DNA from: UBA7803 sp041690675
Lineage (GTDB): Bacteria > Pseudomonadota > Gammaproteobacteria > Pseudomonadales > Azotimanducaceae
Length of the DNA: 60,853 nucleotides
Reading direction: 5' to 3'
Assembly (NCBI GenBank): GCA_041690675.1
Contig: JAWLGU010000016.1
Coordinates: 1-60,853, forward strand
The translations under genes and the position numbers were made by a program. Within the stretch, counting starts at the first letter, position 1; each line of letters starts with the position of its first letter. Below the pieces are notes generated by a model that saw only the letters and a list, made by a program, of their open reading frames with translations, did not search any database and was not told where the DNA came from. This document shows positions 1 to 8,446 of this stretch, in pieces.

Positions 1-816
<816 letters not shown>

Positions 817-857
817 CGATGAATCCTCGATTTTCCGTGTGGGTTTGGGCGGCCCGC

Positions 858-863
858 ACTATA
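858..863 (-). promoter_or_regulatory. Possible -10 box for glyS
   Basis: The minus strand reads TATAGT (5 of 6 to consensus) about 42 bases upstream of the GTG start. No convincing -35 hexamer lies at the right distance, so this is only a candidate. Confidence 0.3.
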
Positions 864-1025
864 GCGAATTGTGGCCGTGACGTCTGTGCGCTCCGGCTCC
901 GCTCACATCGCCTTACACTCCGTCACAAGAATTGACCAATTGGCGGCGCCGAGTGTGATGCAATAGACATCGTCCTGGAGGGTGGCGCAGTACCTCCGGG
1001 GCGTTGGACAGGCTGGGGAATGCTC

Positions 1026-1331
1026 ATGAGGAAGACCGATCCGAAACATCAGAAGAAGCGATTCTTCCGGGCCAACGACCGGTTCTTCCAGATCAACGGT
1101 CAGTGGTACTTTTCCGCGCGGGAAGGCGACATCGGGCCGTTCCGCAGCCGCAGCGAAGCCCAGCGCGAGGCGGAAGCCTACATCGCGGCCTGCGAAATCA
1201 GCGCCGAGGGCCGGCCGATGATGGTGGAGCCCACCGTGATCCCCGGGCACCTCTACCGCTCCGTGCTTTCGCTGGCGGAGAAGGTGGATTTCGACGCCAG
1301 TCTCGTTCTGGACGTGGAAGAGCTCGAGTAA
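1026..1331 (+). CDS. DUF6316 family protein
   Basis: A small basic protein of 101 residues with the pattern FFQINGQWYFSAREGDIGPF followed by an acidic helix, which I recognise as the DUF6316 family of Gammaproteobacteria. Function is unknown. It has no signal peptide or membrane segment. ATG at 1026 is preferred because GGGGA ends 7 bases upstream; the in-frame ATG at 1020 would touch that site. It stands alone, divergent from glyS and convergent with the nucleotidyltransferase gene 13 bases downstream. Confidence 0.75.
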   Translation: MRKTDPKHQKKRFFRANDRFFQINGQWYFSAREGDIGPFRSRSEAQREAEAYIAACEISAEGRPMMVEPTVIPGHLYRSVLSLAEKVDFDASLVLDVEELE

Positions 1332-1344
1332 CCGCTCCGCGCCG

Positions 1345-1908
1345 TCAAGTCCGGTCGCCGCGGGGTGCCCGGTCCGCCAGCAGACGGCTGAGCTTGTCCA
1401 CGCGCTCGTCGTCCACCCCCAGATACTCCACCAGCACGGCCGTGACCGCCGCGGCGTTCAGGGTGCCGGCTGCCTGCATCTCCTCGATGTCCGCCCAGTC
1501 CTTGGTGCGGTTGAAGAACGCCTTGAACACCGCGATGTCGCGGCAGGAGAGGAACGGCACCAGCCGGCCGGCGAATCGTTCCCACCGGGCGCGGCGGGCC
1601 GCCGTCGCGTGGAAGGGCGTGGTGTTGAGGAAGAGGTCCACCGGGGTGGCGTCCCACCACAGGCGCACCTGACCGTCCCGCGCCAGCCGCGTCGCGTCGT
1701 CCTCGCTGTGTGCCACGTCGTCCGGCAGCGCCTCCAGCAGGTTGCCGCTCTGATCCACTTCCACGAAGACGTTCACGTCGATGTCGATGGTGCCGCGGGC
1801 CTGCTGGGTGCACCACGCCAGGGCCAGGGCGCCGCCGAAGGCATGGGGCAGGCCGGCGGATTGCAGCGACTCGTGCAGGCGGATGATCTTTTCGACGAGG
1901 CTCGTCAC
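1345..1908 (-). CDS. Nucleotidyltransferase-like protein (AbiEii/MNT-like), putative toxin of an XRE-linked pair
   Basis: 187 residues. The N-terminal half carries a minimal nucleotidyltransferase pattern, FGGALALAW followed by GTIDIDVNVFV (a GG and a D-x-D about 17 residues apart), as in AbiEii/MNT-like proteins that transfer nucleotides to tRNA or protein. The start is GTG at 1908 and overlaps the upstream regulator's stop in GTGA, so the two genes are translationally coupled. Coupling with an XRE regulator and an autoregulatory-looking palindrome makes a toxin-antitoxin pair likely, but which partner is toxic cannot be read from sequence. Confidence 0.7.
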   Translation of the reverse strand: MTSLVEKIIRLHESLQSAGLPHAFGGALALAWCTQQARGTIDIDVNVFVEVDQSGNLLEALPDDVAHSEDDATRLARDGQVRLWWDATPVDLFLNTTPFHATAARRARWERFAGRLVPFLSCRDIAVFKAFFNRTKDWADIEEMQAAGTLNAAAVTAVLVEYLGVDDERVDKLSRLLADRAPRGDRT

Positions 1909-2252
1909 TTGCGGCCGAAGCGGGGATAGGTGATGGCGCGTTGGTGGCGCGTGGGAAACTGCTCCGCCAGCTCGAGCACCTGGGCGAGTTCCTCGCCACG
2001 GTCGAGCCCCTGCCGGGCGCGGATGCGTGGCGAGGTCTCGACGTCCACCGCCAGATCGCACGCCTCCAGGATGCGCAGGAAGATCACCGCCGACGGCGTC
2101 TTCCGGCCCTGCTCGTAGGCGGAGACGGTGGCGTGGGAGGTGCCGGCGCGGCGGGCCAGCTCGCGCAGCGACAGCCCGGCGCGCAGGCGGGCCTCGCGTA
2201 GCGTGCGCGCGACTTCCGACTGGTAGAGCTCCGTGCGGTCCCGGATGGCCAT
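1905..2252 (-). CDS. XRE-family HTH regulator, putative antitoxin/autorepressor
   Basis: 115 residues. A helix-turn-helix spans about residues 14-65: LREARLRAGLSLRELARRAG, then SHATVSAYEQGRKTPSAVIF. It would bind DNA and repress its own operon. Its ATG at 2252 has no Shine-Dalgarno site and lies just downstream of a predicted -10 box, so the message may be leaderless. An 18-bp perfect palindrome sits inside the predicted promoter spacer. The stop overlaps the start of the nucleotidyltransferase gene. Confidence 0.8.
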   Translation of the reverse strand: MAIRDRTELYQSEVARTLREARLRAGLSLRELARRAGTSHATVSAYEQGRKTPSAVIFLRILEACDLAVDVETSPRIRARQGLDRGEELAQVLELAEQFPTRHQRAITYPRFGRK

Positions 2253-2256
2253 GAAG

Positions 2257-2355
2257 CCAATGGTATTCGATCGAATACCGGTCGGGCAACCGCCGGCAGC
2301 GCACGCGTTGACTGTGCCGAGATCGGGCAACATGATGCCGGTATGCGCACCACCA
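2257..2355. repeat. 99-bp direct repeat, copy 1 (left of the N run)
   Basis: Identical base for base to 2456-2554. The pair flanks the 100-N run directly, and is best read as one genomic sequence present at the ends of two contigs. Confidence 0.95.
2260..2289 (-). promoter_or_regulatory. Predicted promoter of the XRE/nucleotidyltransferase operon with operator in the spacer
   Basis: On the minus strand TTGCCC (2289-2284) and TACCAT (2265-2260) are separated by 18 bases. The perfect palindrome GGTATTCGATCGAATACC (2262-2279) fills the spacer, so a dimeric repressor bound there would block RNA polymerase. An identical copy (2461-2478) follows the N run and is probably an assembly duplicate. Confidence 0.5.
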
Positions 2356-2455
2356 NNNNNNNNNNNNNNNNNNNNNNNNNNNNNNNNNNNNNNNNNNNNN
2401 NNNNNNNNNNNNNNNNNNNNNNNNNNNNNNNNNNNNNNNNNNNNNNNNNNNNNNN
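2356..2455. other. Assembly gap, 100 N
   Basis: Exactly 100 undetermined bases, the conventional placeholder for a gap of unknown size. Because the flanks share 99 bp, the true gap is probably zero or negative in length. Confidence 0.97.
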
Positions 2456-2554
2456 CCAATGGTATTCGATCGAATACCGGTCGGGCAACCGCCGGCAGCG
2501 CACGCGTTGACTGTGCCGAGATCGGGCAACATGATGCCGGTATGCGCACCACCA
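2456..2554. repeat. 99-bp direct repeat, copy 2 (right of the N run)
   Basis: Identical to 2257-2355. It contains the palindromic operator, a plus-strand promoter and the first codons of the vapB remnant. Confidence 0.95.
2507..2535 (+). promoter_or_regulatory. Predicted promoter for the vapB remnant
   Basis: TTGACT (2507-2512), a 17-base spacer and CATGAT (2530-2535) make a fair sigma-70 promoter. The expected transcription start falls on or beside the ATG at 2542, so the message would be leaderless or nearly so. Confidence 0.45.
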
Positions 2555-2703
2555 TTACTGACCAGGACGCCGAGCGCGAACGTTTCGTCGTGGAGCCGCA
2601 CCCTGGCGGATTCCGCGCCGGAGTCGACCCAGACAGGCTCAACCGGTTTCTCGACGAACTCGAGACAGCGGAGTTCGCCCAAAGGCACCGGTCGGTCGAA
2701 TGA
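2542..2703 (+). pseudogene. VapB-type antitoxin remnant with an internal deletion
   Basis: 53 residues. It opens with MRTTIT, the usual start of a ribbon-helix-helix VapB, but jumps at once to ERERFVVEPHPGGF and DPDRLNRFLDELETAEF, which resemble the C-terminal toxin-binding tail of VapB proteins. The middle of the DNA-binding domain is missing. The stop overlaps the next ATG in ATGA, keeping the vapB-vapC arrangement. It may be non-functional or a short toxin-neutralising peptide. Confidence 0.55.
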
Positions 2704-2852
2704 TTGGCTGGGGACCGGCGGGCAACCTCACGACCGATGCGCACCTGGCCGCAATCGCCATCGAGCACCAGGCCCAGATCTGTTCCAACGACAGCGACTT
2801 TTCGAGGTTCCCGGGATTGCGGTGGCATAACCCCCTGGCCGGGGGCGGGTGA
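2700..2852 (+). pseudogene. VapC toxin (PIN domain) C-terminal remnant
   Basis: 50 residues matching only the end of PIN-domain ribonuclease toxins: NLTTDAHLAAIAIEHQAQIC, then SNDSDFSRFPGLRWHNPL. The first ~80-90 residues of a normal ~135-residue VapC, including the N-terminal catalytic Asp, are absent, so it should be inactive. Together with the truncated vapB it marks a toxin-antitoxin locus collapsed by deletion. Confidence 0.7.
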
Positions 2853-2972
2853 GCGCGCAACCGACGCCGTCGGGTAGGGGAGACTCCCACAACTGAAAAG
2901 CGTTCTGTACTATCGGCCTGGGGAGACGGTGCACAGCCGTCGGCAACGGAAGGCTCGAGCAGTAGAGGGGAC

Positions 2973-4592
2973 ATGACCAGCTGGAATTACGGAGACATTC
3001 TCGACGGCATCGCCAAGGTGCTCCCGCAGGACAAGCCTGCGCTGATGCACGGCGAGCGGATCATCACCTGGGCTGATTTCACCCGCCGCACCAACAACCT
3101 GGCGCGGCGCTTCCTCAACCGGGGAACTCAGGCCGGCGACAAGGTGGCCTTCTACCTGCGCAACGGCCCCGCCTACTCCGAGACCCTCACGGCCTGCTTC
3201 AAGGCGCGGCTCACCCACGTGAACGTGAACTACCGCTACGTGGACGACGAGCTCTGGTACATCCTCGACAATTCCGACAGCCGGGTCGTGGTCTACGACT
3301 CGGAGTTCGCCGAGCGGGTGGAGCACCTGCGGGAGCGGCTGCCCGAGGTGATCCTGTGGGTGGAGGTGACGGACGCCGAGTACCCCCGGGCCGAGTTCGC
3401 GGTCAAGTTCGAGGAGCTCGCCGAGATCGGCGACGGCCAGGCGCTCAACCTGAACCGGTCCGGCGACGACCTTCTATTCCTCTACACCGGGGGTACCACG
3501 GGCATGCCCAAGGGCGTGATGTGGGCCCACGAGGATCTGTGGTTCGCCGGCGCCGCCGGGGCCACCCCGGCCACCGACATGGTGCCGCCGGCGGACCTCG
3601 AGGAGCACTGCCGCAACGTCGCTGCCAACCCCGGCGGCACCTTCTCGCCGTGTTGCCCGCAGATGCACGGGACGGGGCTCCTCACCACCATCTCGACACT
3701 GGCCATGGGGGGCACGGTCGTGACCCTGACCCAGCCGAGCTTCGACCCCGCCGAGCTGTGGCAGACCGTGGAGCGCCGCCAGGTGAACCTGCTGGCTATC
3801 GTGGGCGACGCCTTCGCCAAGCCCATGCTGCGGGAGCTGGACGCGAACCCGGGCAAGTACGAGATCGGCTCGCTGATGTCCATCATCTCCAGCGGCGTGA
3901 TGTGGAGCCCGGAGGTGAAGCAGGGGTTGCTGAAGCACAACCGCAACATGGTGCTGACCGACTCCTTCGGCGCGTCCGAGGCCGTGGGCTTCGGCCGCTC
4001 GGACACCACCGCCGACGGCACCACCGAGGTGGCGCGGTTCCAGCTTGGCGAGCACTGCAAGGTGTTCACCGAGGATTTCCGGGAGGTGCGTCGGGGAAGC
4101 GACGAGATCGGCTTCGTCGCCCGCTCCGGCGCCATTCCCCGCGGCTATTACAAAGACGAGGAGAAGACCGCCAAGACCTTCCCGGTGATCGACGGCGTGC
4201 GCTACTCGATCCCCGGCGACTACTGCAAGGTGGCCGAGGACGGCACCCTGATCCTGCTGGGCCGCGGCAGCGTCTGCATCAACACCGCCGGCGAGAAGGT
4301 GTATCCGGAAGAGGTGGAGGAGGTCATCAAGACCTACCCCGGCGTCACCGACGCCCTGGTGGTGGGCGTGCCCGACGAGAAGTGGGGCCAGATGGTCACC
4401 GCCGTGGTGCAGCCGGAGCCGGGGGCGGAGCTCGACGAGGCTGCGGTGCAGGCCCACGTGCGCGAGCACCTCGCGGGCTACAAGACGCCCAAGCGGGTGC
4501 TGTTCAAGGACGACCTGGGCCGGGCCAGCAACGGCAAGGCGGACTACAAGGGCATCACCGAGTTCGCCAAAGCCCAGCTCGGCATAGCGTGA
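2973..4592 (+). CDS. Acyl-CoA synthetase (AMP-dependent ligase)
   Basis: 539 residues, full length for the AMP-binding superfamily. It adenylates a carboxylic acid and transfers it to CoA. The P-loop-like motif LYTGGTTGMPKG lies near residue 170. DSFGASEAVGFG, the hinge LGRGSVCINTAGEKVYPEEV and the C-terminal lysine region ASNGKADYKGI are present. TGGTTGMPKGVMW resembles FadD-type ligases of fatty or steroid side-chain acids; the substrate is not readable. An AGGGG site lies just before ATG. The SDR gene follows 43 bases downstream, a likely operon. Confidence 0.88.
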   Translation: MTSWNYGDILDGIAKVLPQDKPALMHGERIITWADFTRRTNNLARRFLNRGTQAGDKVAFYLRNGPAYSETLTACFKARLTHVNVNYRYVDDELWYILDNSDSRVVVYDSEFAERVEHLRERLPEVILWVEVTDAEYPRAEFAVKFEELAEIGDGQALNLNRSGDDLLFLYTGGTTGMPKGVMWAHEDLWFAGAAGATPATDMVPPADLEEHCRNVAANPGGTFSPCCPQMHGTGLLTTISTLAMGGTVVTLTQPSFDPAELWQTVERRQVNLLAIVGDAFAKPMLRELDANPGKYEIGSLMSIISSGVMWSPEVKQGLLKHNRNMVLTDSFGASEAVGFGRSDTTADGTTEVARFQLGEHCKVFTEDFREVRRGSDEIGFVARSGAIPRGYYKDEEKTAKTFPVIDGVRYSIPGDYCKVAEDGTLILLGRGSVCINTAGEKVYPEEVEEVIKTYPGVTDALVVGVPDEKWGQMVTAVVQPEPGAELDEAAVQAHVREHLAGYKTPKRVLFKDDLGRASNGKADYKGITEFAKAQLGIA

Positions 4593-4635
4593 CGTCACCG
4601 AGGATTTCGTTCCACCAGTAGATAGAGGAGCAGAC

Positions 4636-5415
4636 GTGGCCAGCAAGCTGTTCGATCTCACCGGCAAGACCGCTCTCATCACCGGCTCCAGCAAGGGCAT
4701 CGGCCGGGCCATCGCCGAGGAGATGGCCCGCCACGGCGCCCAGGTGGTGATCTCGAGCCGAAAGTCCGAGCTCTGCGAGGAGGTGGCCAAGTCCATCAAC
4801 GCCGAGCTGCACGGCGAGCCCGGGGGCGCGGTGCCTATCCCCGCCCACATCGGCCACAAGGAAGAGCTCGAGCGGCTGGTGAGCCTCACCCGGGAGAAGC
4901 TCGGCAAGATCGACGTGCTCGTGTGCAACGCGGCGGTGAACCCCTGGTACGGCCCCATGCGCGAGCTGCCTGACTCGGCGTTCGAGAAGATCCTCCACAC
5001 CAACATCGTCTCGAATCACTGGCTGGCCCAGCTCGTGCTTCCGGAGATGGTGGAGCGCAAGGACGGCGTGATCATCATCGTCTCCTCGGTGGGCGGCCTC
5101 AAGGGCTCCAGTGACCTCGGCGCCTACTGCATCTCGAAAGCCGCGGACATTCAGCTCGTGCGCAACCTGGCGGTGGAGAACGGCCCTCACAACGTGCGGG
5201 TCAACGCCATCTCCCCCGGACTCATCCGCACCGACTTCGCCCGCGCCCTGTGGGAGAACCCGGACATCCTGAAGCGGCGCACCGCTGGGGATCCGCTACG
5301 GCGCATCGGCGAGCCGGAGGAGGTGGCAGGCATCGCCGTCTATCTGGCCTCCCGGGCGGGCGGCTTCACCACGGGCCAGAACTTCGTGATCGACGGCGGC
5401 AGCACCATCACCTGA
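4636..5415 (+). CDS. Short-chain dehydrogenase/reductase (SDR)
   Basis: 259 residues, a classical SDR oxidising or reducing an alcohol/ketone with NAD(P). The cofactor motif TGSSKGIG is at residues 16-23, the structural motif appears as CNAA, and the catalytic SSVGG and Y164-x3-K168 are present. It starts with GTG at 4636, supported by AGAGGAG six bases upstream. Linkage to the acyl-CoA ligase suggests a step on an acyl-CoA or hydroxy-acid substrate. Confidence 0.9.
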   Translation: MASKLFDLTGKTALITGSSKGIGRAIAEEMARHGAQVVISSRKSELCEEVAKSINAELHGEPGGAVPIPAHIGHKEELERLVSLTREKLGKIDVLVCNAAVNPWYGPMRELPDSAFEKILHTNIVSNHWLAQLVLPEMVERKDGVIIIVSSVGGLKGSSDLGAYCISKAADIQLVRNLAVENGPHNVRVNAISPGLIRTDFARALWENPDILKRRTAGDPLRRIGEPEEVAGIAVYLASRAGGFTTGQNFVIDGGSTIT

Positions 5416-5432
5416 CTTCGGAGGGCGCGGCC

Positions 5433-6197
5433 ATGGCGGAACCTCAGACCCAGCGAGACTCGACGGGCCGCGCGAGCTGGTGGTCCCAAGCCATCCTCAT
5501 CGGTGCCATCGTCGCCGTGGCGCTGCTGGGCGCCGGCGCGTTGGGCAGCCGGTTCGGCCTGTGGCCCTTCACCACCGGCTTTCTCCTGCTGGCAGCGGGA
5601 ACGGTGCTGGCAGCCATCGGCGCCGTCACGGGCATCGCCGGCATCATCGCCGCCCACCGGCGCGACCTGCCGCAGGACAAGCAGGCGGTGTGGTTGGGAA
5701 CGGTGGTGTGCCTGCTGATTCTGGCCTTGATGGGCATGCAGTTCCGCGCGGTCACGACGGTTCCCGCGATCCACGACATCTCCACGGACGTGGTGGACCC
5801 GCCCCGTTTCGACCGCATTCGGGCGCTGCGGGGCACGGAAAGCAATCCCCTCGACTACGATTCGGGGGCCACGGCCGAGCTGCAACGGCAGGCGTACCCG
5901 TGGGTGCAGAGCCTCGAGAGCGAGCTGCCTGCCGACGAGGCGCTGGAGCGCGCGGCGGCGGTGATCGAGGGCATGGGCCTCGAGGTGGTGAACGTGGATC
6001 CCGACGCGGGCCGGGTGGAGGCGGTGGATACCACGTTCTGGTTCGGCTTCAAGGACGACGTGGTGGTGCGGGTGCGCCCCGGCGCGACCGGTTCGACGGT
6101 GGACGTTCGCAGCGTCTCCCGAGTGGGGCAGAGCGATCTCGGGGTCAACGCGCGCCGGATCGGCGAGTTTCTCGAGCGGTTCGCCGCCGGGGGCTAG
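5433..6197 (+). CDS. DUF1499 family membrane protein
   Basis: 254 residues. Three hydrophobic segments (about 18-40, 45-75 and 86-107) are followed by a soluble DUF1499 domain (about 115-250) with IEAVDTT-like VEAVDTTFWFGFKDDVVVRV and VDVRSVSRVGQSDLGVNARR. Function is unknown; such proteins often lie in the envelope. ATG at 5433 has CGGAGGG seven bases upstream. Its TAG stop shares the bases CTAG (6194-6197) with the stop of the convergent glycosylphosphotransferase. Confidence 0.8.
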   Translation: MAEPQTQRDSTGRASWWSQAILIGAIVAVALLGAGALGSRFGLWPFTTGFLLLAAGTVLAAIGAVTGIAGIIAAHRRDLPQDKQAVWLGTVVCLLILALMGMQFRAVTTVPAIHDISTDVVDPPRFDRIRALRGTESNPLDYDSGATAELQRQAYPWVQSLESELPADEALERAAAVIEGMGLEVVNVDPDAGRVEAVDTTFWFGFKDDVVVRVRPGATGSTVDVRSVSRVGQSDLGVNARRIGEFLERFAAGG

Positions 6198-7603
6198 TGC
6201 GCGCCGTCGCCCTTGAGCACCGAGGGGATGGCTTTCAGCAGGATCTTCATGTCCATCCACAGCGACCACTCGTCGATGTACTGAAGGTCCAACTCCAGCC
6301 AGCGGTCGAAGGACAGGCGGCTGCGGCCCGACACCTCGCGCAGGCAGATGAGGCCAGGGCGCACGCTGAAGCGTTTGCGTTGCAGCGAGCGGTCGAATCG
6401 GGAGACGTCGCGCACGGACATGGGGCGGGGGCCCACCAGGCTTACGTGTCCCATGAACACGTTCAGAAGCTGGGGCAACTCGTCGATGCTGGTGCGGCGG
6501 ATGAACCGGCCGACCCGGGTCACCCGGGGGTCGTGCTGGATCTTGAAGATCGGCCCCTCGGCCTCGTTGAGATGCTCGATCTCCTTCATGCGCGTTTCCG
6601 CATCCTCGTACATGCTCCTGAACTTGATCATGTTGAAGCGGCGTTTGTGCAGGCCGACCCGCTCCTGAACGAAGAACACGGGCCCCCTGGAGTCGAGCTT
6701 GATGGCGACGGCGACGATCAGGAACAACGGCAGCAACAGGGGGAGGGCGACGATCACCAGCAGCAGATCGATGATCCGCTTCGCCACCAGTACGCCCTCG
6801 CCGTGGGACACCGGCTCAAAGCTTAGCACCGGCACGTCGTCGATCTCCTCGAGTCGCACGGTACTGCCCTTGAAGTCGTAGATGTCGGCGACGAATTTCA
6901 GCACCACGCCTTCCTCGTCGCAGATCCGCGCGATCTGGTCCGCATCGTTGATGAGGCGGCGGGGAATGCACACCAGCACCTCGTCGATGACTCGGCGTGA
7001 CATGACGTCGTCAATCTTGGCGAGGTCGCCGAGCACCTCGACGCCGTCGACGTGGGTTCCCCACAGCTCCGGGTCCGGATCCAGGATGCCGACGATGTCC
7101 AGGCCCCATTCCTCCGATGCCCGGTACCTGGACATGAGGGCCTGGGCCCGGGGCCCCGCGCCGATCATCAGCACCTTCAGATAGTTGGCTCGGTTCTCTC
7201 GCCGGCGCGTGAGGTACCACCACTTGAGAAAGACGCGATTGCCCAGCAGGCCGAAGCCCAGCATGGCGGCGAAGCCGAACATGGCGGGCTCCGGGTCGAA
7301 GGGGATGTCGATCACGTAGAGAAAGAACAGCACGCCGCCGACGACGATGAACGTGTGCTGCACCGAGAACCAGAACTGAGATCGCAACGTCTGATTCCTG
7401 AACGTGGGCAGCGAGCGCAGCGATGCGAAGGTCCCGAGCAGAAACGGAATGGGCAGGAGCTGAAGCAGCGTGCTGGTCTCCCGCCAGGACAGATGACCGA
7501 GCCAATGTGCCACGTCCACGGCCACCGCATAGCTCAGGACGCTGAAGCAGACGTCGTGGGTGGCGAGAAGACGCTTGAGGTGATGCTCCTTGGAAATGCG
7601 CAT
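6194..7603 (-). CDS. Polyprenyl-phosphate sugar-1-phosphate transferase (WcaJ/ExoY family), EPS initiating enzyme
   Basis: 469 residues. The N-terminal half has several membrane segments and a CoA-binding-like Rossmann stretch (LKVLMIGAGPRAQALM). The C-terminal catalytic domain (about 271-469) starts at AKRIIDLLLVIVALPLLLP and carries FVQERVG, MIKFRSM, RRTSIDELPQLLNVF and SLVGPRP. It transfers a hexose-1-phosphate to undecaprenyl phosphate at the inner membrane, starting the repeat unit. I chose ATG 7603 because longer readings run antisense through the OPX gene. It is divergent from the export operon. Confidence 0.92.
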   Translation of the reverse strand: MRISKEHHLKRLLATHDVCFSVLSYAVAVDVAHWLGHLSWRETSTLLQLLPIPFLLGTFASLRSLPTFRNQTLRSQFWFSVQHTFIVVGGVLFFLYVIDIPFDPEPAMFGFAAMLGFGLLGNRVFLKWWYLTRRRENRANYLKVLMIGAGPRAQALMSRYRASEEWGLDIVGILDPDPELWGTHVDGVEVLGDLAKIDDVMSRRVIDEVLVCIPRRLINDADQIARICDEEGVVLKFVADIYDFKGSTVRLEEIDDVPVLSFEPVSHGEGVLVAKRIIDLLLVIVALPLLLPLFLIVAVAIKLDSRGPVFFVQERVGLHKRRFNMIKFRSMYEDAETRMKEIEHLNEAEGPIFKIQHDPRVTRVGRFIRRTSIDELPQLLNVFMGHVSLVGPRPMSVRDVSRFDRSLQRKRFSVRPGLICLREVSGRSRLSFDRWLELDLQYIDEWSLWMDMKILLKAIPSVLKGDGAH

Positions 7604-7724
7604 CGAGACGACGCTCCATGTGGCGCGGAGTGACCCCGGAACCGAAGACGAACGCTCCGGCCCACATTCCGACCGCTCACAGAATACTGAGTGGCGGCTG
7701 CGCCAGTAATGCCGTTCGTCAATG

Positions 7725-7797
7725 CATATGCCAGTAGGCGGTCTGACAATGACGTTGCCAGATGAGACGCCCGGTCCGTCTGCCTGGCTGGCATATG
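7725..7797. promoter_or_regulatory. Inverted repeat CATATGCCAG / CTGGCATATG in the EPS divergent promoter region
   Basis: Two perfect 10-bp arms (7725-7734 and 7788-7797), 53 bases apart, lie in the 216-bp region between the initiating transferase and the OPX gene. The spacing of about six helical turns could suit two bound dimers, each arm containing the palindrome CATATG. No regulator gene is nearby. Confidence 0.4.
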
Positions 7798-7819
7798 GGA
7801 CGCAACGGTTGGAGACCTC

Positions 7820-8446
7820 ATGCAGAACCACGCCCTTCACCCACTCGCCGGCCGTCGCGGCCGGCGGCCGCGCCGGTGGTGCGTACGCTCCGCCGCGCTC
7901 GCCCTCGCCATCGTCGTCGCGGGGACGGCTGTGGCGGCTTCGCCCACCCCGGCGAAGGACTCGCCACCCTACCGCATCAGTCCTGAAGACGTCCTGGAGA
8001 TATCCGTGTGGGGCGAGGAGGATCTGCAGCGGCAGGTGATCGTTAGGCCCGACGGCGGAGTCTCGTTTCCCCTGGCGGGCAACGTGCAGGCGGCTGGCAA
8101 GACCACGGAAGAGCTGGAAGCCGCCATCACCGAACGGCTGCAGACCTACATCCCCGATGCCGTGGTGACGGCCTCGGTGCAGGAGCTCAACGGCTTGCGG
8201 ATCTACGTGTCGGGCAACGTGGCGAGTCCGGGTCAGTACACCGTCGGCCGCTACGTCGACGTGCTGCAGGCCATCACCCTGGCGGGTGGGTTGACGCCGT
8301 TCGCCGACGCCAGCGACATCCGCATCCTCCGCCGTGAAGACGGCCGCGAGCAGGTGTACCACTTCAATTACCGCGATGTGCAGCGCGGGCGCAACCTGGA
8401 GCAGAACATCCTGCTTCAGCCGGACGACGTGGTGATGGTGCCATGA
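7820..8446 (+). CDS. Polysaccharide export protein (OPX/Wza-like, XrtA/PEP-CTERM type)
   Basis: 208 residues. After an Arg-rich start and hydrophobic segment (SAALALAIVVAGTAVAA, about 24-40), the mature protein has the poly-export domain YRISPEDVLEISVWGEEDLQ and RPDGGVSFPLAGNV, then one SLBB-like domain IYVSGNVASPGQY. It would form the periplasmic/outer-membrane outlet for the polymer. It is shorter than E. coli Wza and lacks an obvious lipobox Cys or C-terminal helical barrel, so the pore may come from the beta-barrel gene that overlaps its 3' end. GGAG precedes the ATG. Confidence 0.9.
   Translation: MQNHALHPLAGRRGRRPRRWCVRSAALALAIVVAGTAVAASPTPAKDSPPYRISPEDVLEISVWGEEDLQRQVIVRPDGGVSFPLAGNVQAAGKTTEELEAAITERLQTYIPDAVVTASVQELNGLRIYVSGNVASPGQYTVGRYVDVLQAITLAGGLTPFADASDIRILRREDGREQVYHFNYRDVQRGRNLEQNILLQPDDVVMVP

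Noticed and set aside
2257..2554. Direct repeats as transposon target-site or IS ends
   Set aside because: The same 99-bp length and 100-N spacer at two unrelated places fit contig overlap better; no transposase is present.
7789..7804. Sigma-54-like promoter TGGCA...GCA with GG-N10-GC before the OPX gene
   Set aside because: Its expected start would fall inside or past the ribosome site (7811-7814), and the -12 half is poor.
6194..8362. 722-codon minus-strand reading
   Set aside because: Only the part from ATG 7603 resembles the sugar-phosphate transferase; the rest is antisense to the OPX gene and its leader.
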